A stretch of DNA of 64,000 nucleotides from assembly GCF_000004195.4 (NCBI RefSeq), contig NC_030677.2:65434222-65498221 (forward strand). The letters run 5' to 3'. The notes beneath the pieces were generated by a model. That model saw only the letters and a list, made by a program, of their open reading frames with translations, searched no databases and was not told the origin of the DNA. The position numbers and the translations under genes were made by a program. Of the stretch, positions 57,163-64,000 are shown piece by piece. Source of the stretch: Xenopus tropicalis. Taxonomy: Eukaryota; Chordata; Amphibia; Anura; Pipidae. Numbering within the stretch: the first letter of the stretch is position 1; each line of letters starts with the position of its first letter.

Positions 57163-58547
57163 ATATTGTTAAACCAAAAATATCTAATGTTGTTTAGAGT
57201 TTGTTTGTTTTTTTTGAGACCTTGGCAGACGGCTTGAATCTTTTCTTGAGCAAAGGAAGCCAACTTTACAATGACTAATTTTACACAGCACCAAGCAAAT
57301 AAATTCCAGCTTTGGAAACCTGCGGGAGATGTACTTTTCGGACAAAATAAATACCAAGCAGTAGTCAAAGTGTCCATAAAATGCAATTAAAAACTTCTTA
57401 ATAAGCTGAAAGGGAACAAACAGATGTTCTAATTGCATTTGACTGAGAAAATGGTTCCCGTCTACTTTGACCTACTGACCCTATGAAGTTCTAGTCCCCT
57501 TAGGGATTACAAGGATGCAATGGTTTGGAACAGTGAATATCACTGGGATAGATAAGCAGGATGTGAATGGGTTAAAGACATCTTAGGCTAGCAAAAATCC
57601 ATGTTTTGAAAGAATGTGCACTATTGCTTTCATCCTGAAGTGTTACCAAGCTGGATGTAACTGTTTATACATTCCTAGCTAAGTGGGAGAGAAAAGTCAC
57701 TCTACAGAGGATGCCTCCTGTCTCCGGGAAGAGAGGGGAGACCGGATTTCAGATAACAGCTTCCAGCAATTATTCCATTTGTACTAAACATTTATAGTGT
57801 GAGGGATTGCCTACACATAATACGCTATAGCAATGATTAATAGCCACAGATAAAGCTGTAATATATTTATCTGCATGCTTTCTTTCAAGCAGATCCTCAT
57901 TTTCAAAATGAAATGACATGAACATTAATGTAACTCTGCTCTAATTAGAAAGAAAGTGGCTACATGAGGCCAAAAACATGTAATTACAATTTAGAATCAC
58001 AAAATAAAAAATATATCCATTTCATAGCAAGGGAGCATTCTATCCTTTCCTGAAAAACTATCGTCAATTACCATTTACTTTTTATTTACTAAAAAATAGA
58101 CTAAGAAGTAGTGCAAATAGGTCTTCATATGGATCCAATGAGAGACTATTTGAACTCCATAAAAACCTTTTAATGGTCATAGTCCTTATTCTACATTCTG
58201 TATATTCACTAGTTAGTTTAAAGGAGAAGACACATATGTGATTCTGATTTTGCTTTCATCATGCCTGCCAATGAACTCCTTGCTTTTGACATTGTTATTA
58301 TCATATGAGTTCACTGGAGTTAAAACTTAAAAGGCAGCACATTCAGACACAATGTTGGTTCTCCTGTTTTCATTTAAATTCACCATGTATCATTCTGTGT
58401 CTTGATTTCCAATGCCAATACATTCTGTAGTTAATAATTATGCAGATTTGCTGAAAAATGCAGACAATTGATTGATTTATTTATTAATTTCTTCCAAAAA
58501 ATATTGTACTTCATAAATATGAATCTAAGTTAGGACCAGGTTAGGAT
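57163..58547. other. Unique-looking DNA with an isolated T2-like terminus
   Basis: TTAAAGGAGAAGACAC at 58218 fits the TTAAAGGRR motif, but no partner end was found. 57770-58020 contains several TAATTA/CTAATTAG-type sites and no repeat signature, a possible but unproven regulatory element. Confidence 0.35.
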
Positions 58548-58751
58548 CAGTGCTGGATTTCTTTTTTGGGGGCCCATAGGCTGCCCCTTTTCTCCTCCCC
58601 CCCCCCCCAGGGTCGCATCCTTGTAGCTTGTAGCTGTGTGTCCTGTCCCCAGTGCTCCATATATGAAGTGCGACTGGGCAGCATGCCGCCCCAAAATTTA
58701 TGCCGCCCTGGGCCTTTGTGGCCTTGCCACAAATCCAGGCCCGGTTAGGAT
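58540..58751 (-). mobile_element. hAT-type element with perfect 8-bp duplication GTTAGGAT
   Basis: The element at 58548-58743 starts CAGTGCTGGATTTC and ends AAATCCAGGCCCG, with TGGATTT inverted at the two ends. GTTAGGAT flanks it at 58540-58547 and 58744-58751. The inner part has a C-run (58599-58609) and CCGCCCTGGGCCTTTGTGGC, a common frog repeat phrase. The exact duplication indicates a fairly recent insertion. Confidence 0.92.
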
Positions 58752-58807
58752 CACAAGATATAATATTCCAGTGGCTTTATAAACCTGGTGGTGTTTTAAG
58801 ACACAAT

Positions 58808-58995
58808 AGGGCCGATTCACTAAAGTGCTTTAAAACGTGCGCTATTTAGAGCATGCGGTAAAAATTTTATCGCGTCTAAATTTTCGCGACTTAACGCACG
58901 ATTCACTAAAAGCATACTTGTGCGATACTGCATGCGTTATTTTAGTCGCAAAGACTATTTTCGTGCAGTATTTGACGGTACATACGCTCTCATTT
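58808..58995. mobile_element. CGATTCACTAAAG-type foldback MITE, left half
   Basis: It starts AGGGCCGATTCACTAAAGTG and contains TTCGCGACTTAACGCACG and GCATGCGTTATTTTAGTCGC, matching 27060-27180. The right half is missing. Confidence 0.75.
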
Positions 58996-59825
58996 GAAGA
59001 GAGGTAACAAAATATCATTTTATTCACATTCATTATAACATTCACCAGGGACACAGATATATAAATAAAGACCAAAGTCAGATGAATAGGGTGGAGAAAA
59101 GAAGAGCTTTGCTGTACACCTGAAGAGAGTCAGGAAGATAAAAGAATTATCAGAAAGGAATAAAGTGATGCCCAACTGTGCACTCCCCAAAGAAGACAGA
59201 ATATGGAGTAGCAAGGGGTGATCAATACTGTATATAGCAGCAAAAGGTCTAGTAAAAGCTAAAGGGTATTTTAGAAATTGATAACAGCGTTTTTACTCAA
59301 GCAAGAAAAGTGCCAGAAATAAAGATATGCTGAGAGGCATTTGAGTTATTGATGACAGAAAACAGATGGGAAATAGTGGCATCAAGAGAAGAAATAGTAA
59401 GATGATGTTTGTAGAGAAAAAATGAAGCAGTTTTACTGAGAAGTCAAAGAGTTGACCAAATCAAGTGTGGAATGAAATAGCAACATTTTAAGTTTCTCAG
59501 ATTTTTCATTGCAATAGTTGACAGAAAAACCACTAATTTGATATTGCCAGTATGTGACGGTACAGGGGGGAAGCAGGGAAAGGATTCCCTGCATTTTACC
59601 ACCTGTACAATGTCCATCTTAGCAGGCTGGGAATATCCTTTTCATTGACTTGTGTTGATCACTTGGAAACATAGTGAGCCTTTCTAAGCAATAGTTGCCA
59701 TACCCAGCAGTGCATGGATAATTGGCATACAAGTCAGTAGAGGGGTGATTCCCAGGGCTTTGCTTCCCAAACCACCAAGCTGATATTTGTGCAGTTGGGC
59801 ATTACTCCTTGTGCCACTGCCCTTT
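58996..59825. other. Diverged L2-like repeat, then spacer
   Basis: 59040-59490 contains AAGAGCTTTGCTGTACACC, AAAAGGTCTAGTAAAAGCTA and GAGAGGCATTTGAGTTATTG phrases, which look like the interior of the reverse L2-like repeat at 53818-54060, but weakly. 59500-59825 has nothing recognised. Confidence 0.35.
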
Positions 59826-60292
59826 TTAAAGGGGTGGTTCACTTCTAACTTTAATTTAGTATGTTATAGAATGGCCTGGTCTTAGCAACTCTTCAATTGG
59901 TCTTCATTTTTTATTTTTTTATTGTTTTTGAATTTTTGTGCTTTCCTATTCTGATTCTTTCAAATAGAGGATCACTGACCTCGGCAGCCAAAAAAACTCT
60001 TGCTCGTTCAGGCTACTATTTAATTGTTATTGTTACTTTTTATTACTTCTTTATATTCAGATACACTCAAATTCATATTCCGGTTTCTCATTGAAACCAC
60101 TGCCTGGTTGCCAGGGTAATTTGGATCATAGCAGCCATATAGATACTAAAATTCAACTGGAGAGTTGCTAAGTAAAAAGCTGAATAATTCAAAAAACCAC
60201 AAATAATATGAAAATGAAGACCAATTGCAAATTAAGAATAGCACTCTCTACAACATACTAAAAGTTAATTTAAAGCTGAACAACCCCTTTAA
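59826..60292. mobile_element. T2/Kolobok-type MITE, complete, TTAA both ends
   Basis: Left TTAAAGGGGTGGTTCACTTC and right GCTGAACAACCCCTTTAA are inverted repeats. TTAA is at 59826-59829 and 60289-60292. The long arms include TTAGTATGTTATAGAATGGCC against CTCTACAACATACTAAAAG. The interior has CACTGCCTGGTTGCCAGGG. It is the best-preserved T2 copy in the window. Confidence 0.95.
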
Positions 60293-60505
60293 GTGTTTGT
60301 AGACTTCAAATGTTGAAAGGGGAATCATTCAATGAGAGCCATATTATTCAGTCAGGGAAGAGACCAAAGGTTTAACTGTAACCTCTTGTATCGGTTATTG
60401 GTTGCTTTATATGTTACTCTGTATGTCCAATGTATGAAACCCACTTACAGTACAGCGCTGCGGAATATGTTGGCGCTTTACAAATAAATGTTAATAATAA
60501 TAATA
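60293..60505 (+). mobile_element. L2-like LINE 3' tail with (AAT)n
   Basis: ACAGCGCTGCGGAATATG then GGCGCTTTACAAATAAATG and (AATAAT)n are the same tail as at 16050-16133. The recognisable part begins about 60390. Confidence 0.7.
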
Positions 60506-61269
60506 ACCAGATTTAATCTAAAAGAGAAAGAAGATAAAGATATGAGAGGAGTACAACCAAATCATCACTGTGCATGACTTGAAGGAGTTAAGTAAGTTCA
60601 AGAAAAAGGAGAAAACAGAAAGCAGAAAGAATTGTAATCTGAACATGATGGGTGAGCTGAAGCAGAAAGAAACAAAAATGAAATCTGTCAGAATGTGAGA
60701 AGGGAAACGATAGATAACAGAGGTAAAGATACTTGCTGGTTGTATTTACAGACAGAGCCTTGTATCCTGTTCCCTTTAACTTTAGATCTAGTGTAAATAT
60801 AATGGCCTGCTTTTGAAATATGCACTCAAGATACTGGTATACCCTGACCGAGGTTTCCTTATAGTGAAGGCATGTCTTATCACATACATTCTGACAAGGT
60901 ATTTGGTATAAATATCCTGGCCTACATCAAAATCTCGTGCTTTCTGTGAAATGATATACCTCTAATTATTCTAATTATTGTAACACAGCCTGAACCAGCA
61001 GTAATAACAAACCCATTGTGTGCTTCTCCTATCTCCTCTCAAATCCTACACACAATTACACTCAGCAAAATGAACAATGTTAGTCTTGCCTGGTCTTGTT
61101 CCTCAAGTATTATACTATCAGGGATGGATTTTGTGTGGGTAATAATAGCAACCTAAAATGAAACTGCCTACATTGAAAGATTTATATTTCTTATAACATA
61201 TTGGGTCCTGTTTTGTTCTTCCTGCTAATATAGGGGCTTACAAAGAACTGCTCTTAAATTCCATATGTC
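60506..61269. other. Purine-rich then AT-rich DNA
   Basis: 60520-60730 is rich in A and G. No gene recognised. Confidence 0.4.
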
Positions 61270-61362
61270 AGGGGCTTATTTATAAACACTGGGCAATCTG
61301 GCACTGAGGTTGCAACCCATAACAAGGTACAGATTTGCCCAGTTTTTATAAATGATCCCACT
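61270..61362. mobile_element. Small MITE (GGGGCTTATTTATAAACACT)
   Basis: GGGGCTTATTTATAAACACTGGGC on the left pairs with GCCCAGTTTTTATAAATGATCCC on the right as an imperfect inverted repeat. The middle has AACCCATAACA, a phrase of the 44245 group. Confidence 0.65.
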
Positions 61363-61439
61363 TGAATTAATAAGGCAACTATTTTCATCCCCACTTATTT
61401 ATCTGTTTGTATGTTGTTTGGAAGCAAAACAGCAACTGA

Positions 61440-61655
61440 GCACTAGTCCATGGCTTTTGTGGGCCTACTGTCCCAGGCCCAAACCCTGCCAGCAACCTAA
61501 CCCTCCACCCTCACCCCCTAAGAATGCAACACAAGTTAAAGAATGTTATATGGCATGTGACACGGCATGCATGCAGGGGGGTAGAGGGGGCGCTCCAGCA
61601 GGTCGGGAAGTTCATGACTGGGGTGGTGGGCTCCGGACATCCCAGTCCGACACTG
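61440..61655 (-). mobile_element. hAT-like element of the CAGTGTCGGACTGG family
   Basis: On the minus strand it starts CAGTGTCGGACTGGGATG at 61655, followed by GGAGCCCACCACC. This is the same terminus as at 15496 and 30071. The other end is not resolved, and no duplication is read. Confidence 0.55.
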
Positions 61656-62454
61656 ACTGGAAAATTATAAACACCAAACCTATAACATAACAGCTGGAAT
61701 GTGCCCACCAGGGAAATTGGGTAATTTAAATTGCAATAACTTGTGAATCCTGCCCCAGAAATAGGAGACTCCTTATCTAAATTAGATATTCCCACAAGAG
61801 AGGGGCTGAATGGATCTGATTAAGTATATCGGTGCTGAATTGCAATTACACATAGCAACTAATCTGATAGAATTTTCTAACTTTTAGTGGATTGATCAAA
61901 ACCAGTTTATTGCTATTGATAACTGGTCTGGTGCAATCTCATAAACAAAGCCAATGCTTGGGACTATAAACTATGTAAATGAAATTCTTTATTTTTGATG
62001 ATCCAACCTGCACACATAATCACTGTCCTATAGCTGAAACAGATATCTAAAGGGAAACATCTACACATCCAATCATAGTGATCACTGTGTGTACTGTATA
62101 TGCCAAAATACCAGCCATCAAGAAAATATCCACAGAAAAAAAAGCTGAAAAAAGCATGAAAAATGTGCACATTTAAACATGTTGCAGAATCCCAAACGCA
62201 TTTCACACGTACTACTGACCCTCTTCCTCTGTTAAAAAAAATGTCCTTTCCTTATTGTGAATGCCATGGCTTTGTTCAAGCACCTGGATAGTCATATATC
62301 AGTTTTAAACATTAGCCCTCACAGGCACATTGTTGACACCAAATTTAGTTCCAAAATGTGAGCAGGTTGGTGACAGTAGTGATTTTTGTTGTCATTTAAA
62401 GTTGACACCAACAACAGCACTGAGGGAGCAACATGGCTGGGAATGCTGAGAAAA
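61656..62454. other. Mixed DNA, possible weak foldback at 61800-61945
   Basis: GGGGCTGAATGGATCTGATT and later GATTGATCAAAACCAGTTTA suggest another eroded MITE. No gene recognised. Confidence 0.35.
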
Positions 62455-62740
62455 GGGATGAGTGAATGTGTTCATCTGATACAGATTTGCAGCAAAATTC
62501 TCGTTTTCGCAAGTGGTGGAACTTTTAATGAATCTGCCCTAAAATTCTGCTTTGTGTTTTGATTAAAAAGAGACAGTGAGAAAAGATGGCAGTTGACTCC
62601 AAAGCATTTGGTGCATGAAGAAAAAGGTTGTTGACTTCAATGAGGTTGGCAGAATTTCAATAAAATTTTACTATTTCTTAAATTTTTCAGTGGTGCAGCG
62701 AAGTGAAACTGGGCAGTTCTGTTTATCACTGGCTATGAAT
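62455..62740 (+). repeat. Dispersed repeat, forward copy
   Basis: GGGATGAGTGAATGTG and TTGACTTCAATGAGGTTGG are phrases of the family also present in reverse at 54385-54612 and forward at 63700-64000. Confidence 0.5.
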
Positions 62741-63595
62741 TATATTTCATGATAGACAGATGACTGTGATTCTGTTCCATACATACTTATGCAATCAGCA
62801 TAAGGTTAAGTGTTCTTGCGTAACATCCACATAGAAGGGCTGCACTGCTTGCATTGAATTTAAATGTGATCAGTGGCAGCCAGTTGCATTTATTAGAAGT
62901 GCCCCTGCTTTTCCAGATCATTTGATAACCTTATATTAGCAGCAAGGTGAATCCCTCTCAGCACACAGCTCATGTGCATGTTATGATTTGATGCTTCCTT
63001 AGTCATTTGCCGATATGATCTTTAAGGGAAGCCAAAACTATAATCTGCAACAGGCAATCCCTTGCCAGAGGGTGTTGTGAACGTGTTGTTACTATAACTA
63101 GATAACTTGATGGAGCTTGGCCAACAATAGAGAAAAGAAAAACAAAGAATCTAGTTTGCAGACTCTGTTCTATTTGACTCTATCAGAGCTTTGTTTTTGT
63201 GCAGGTCACCATAATATTGCTGTGATTTTCCTTAGAATTGCGATGGAATCAGTATCTTGTAAATATGCCATAAAGTTGTTTTTGCACCAGAAATGGTAAA
63301 AAGGAAGCAGACTTTAATGCACTTTAGTTGTTTGGGGTTATTTTGGCAAACTCTGCACATTTATAAATATAACAAATTTGAAAACCGCCAGTGATAAAAT
63401 AGGAAATACAATAATAACAGGTGCCGAATTCACAAAAATTAGATTCCCAGTGTACTAATAGTACTCCTGTATAATGGACTATTGCTAACAAAACAGTCAG
63501 AACAAACTATATACTATATCTACCTGGCAAGGACTATGATCTCCTGTTTAGATCATGAAATAACAAAAACTATAGCTTTCCATTAATAAAACTAT
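62741..63595. other. AT-rich DNA, nothing recognised
   Basis: No repeat, RNA gene or exon that I can support. Confidence 0.45.
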
Positions 63596-63672
63596 AGGTA
63601 TAAAAGTATGTTCAGCACAAGCCATATTAATTGCACTCATGTTGGATAAAGGGGTAAATTGCTCCTTTGAGC
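63596..63672 (-). mobile_element. Eroded T2-type terminus, relative of 32785-32865
   Basis: GTATGTTCAGCACAAGCC, GCACTCATGTTGG and AAAGGGGTAAATTGCTCCTT parallel 32795-32865, but the final TTAA has been lost. Confidence 0.5.
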
Positions 63673-63699
63673 TTTTATTTATTCTCTAGAGGTATAGCT

Positions 63700-64000
63700 T
63701 TACAGCGAAATTCTGCATTTGGCCATGGGCAAATATTTTCATGAAACCGCTGATAAATTTCACTGTGAAAAAGCACAGTGACAAAACTCCCATAGGCCCC
63801 AATGTATTTTATACAAAAAAGAAGGAGCTAGAAAAAAAAACTATAGACTCCAATGTATTCTATGTGAAAAATGTTTGCAAAAAAATCTCCAATGTAGTTT
63901 ATGGAAAAAGTTGCAGCAAAAAAATACCCATTGACTTCAAAGCATTTTGCAAATTTTTGGTGTTTTGCAAATTTTACAACACTTTTGTGACTTTTCCGGC
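63700..64000 (+). repeat. Dispersed repeat running off the right edge
   Basis: Alternating AAATTT, CCAATGTATTTTAT and TTGACTTCAAAGCATTTTGC phrases resemble the family at 62455 and 22890. The end is beyond the window. Confidence 0.5.

Overview
The window looks like vertebrate, non-coding, repeat-dense, AT-rich DNA. Its repeats are those I know from pipid frogs (Xenopus): T2/Kolobok-type MITEs beginning TTAAAGG with TTAA targets, long CpG-rich foldback MITEs ending in GGGGC...GCCCC, hAT-type fragments beginning CAGTG, CR1 and L2-like LINE pieces, and tRNA-headed SINEs. The genus assignment is an inference from repeat character. I cannot tell X. laevis from X. tropicalis. I found no protein-coding exon that I would defend. 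The open reading frames are short, AT-biased, inside repeats, or by-products of tandem repeats.

Layout. 1-1352 is a 25-bp minisatellite that runs off the left edge. 2.6-8.7 kb is a nested transposon zone: a foldback MITE inside a hAT-like element, a hAT element with an 8-bp target duplication interrupted by a second MITE, and a 394-bp insertion with a 13-bp target duplication carrying a 91-bp near-perfect palindrome. 9-15 kb is mostly unique AT-rich DNA with a possible U6 snRNA fragment. 15.5-25.2 kb holds a hAT element, a L2-like 3' tail, CR1 LINE relics on both strands, T2 and foldback MITEs, and a 136-bp duplicated segment whose two copies form a natural filled/empty insertion pair. 25.8-31 kb holds more MITEs and a C-rich 37/40-bp minisatellite. 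33-44.5 kb carries tRNA-headed SINEs, two T2 elements, a 29-bp tandem repeat, and a junction at 44.1-44.8 kb where a SINE, a short MITE, a perfect hairpin and a GC-rich foldback lie side by side. 47.36-47.68 kb contains what reads as a complete type I hammerhead self-cleaving ribozyme on the minus strand, flanked by 49-bp direct repeats. 49-57 kb has four foldback MITEs, one of them inside a L2-like repeat. 58.5-60.5 kb has a clean hAT insertion and a T2 element with intact TTAA ends. The right end contains diverged relatives of other frog repeats.

There are no genes acting together here. The biology is that of transposable elements (insertion, nesting, foldback structure) and one candidate catalytic RNA. 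The hammerhead, the filled/empty site pair and the palindromic insertion with a target duplication are the most useful items to check.
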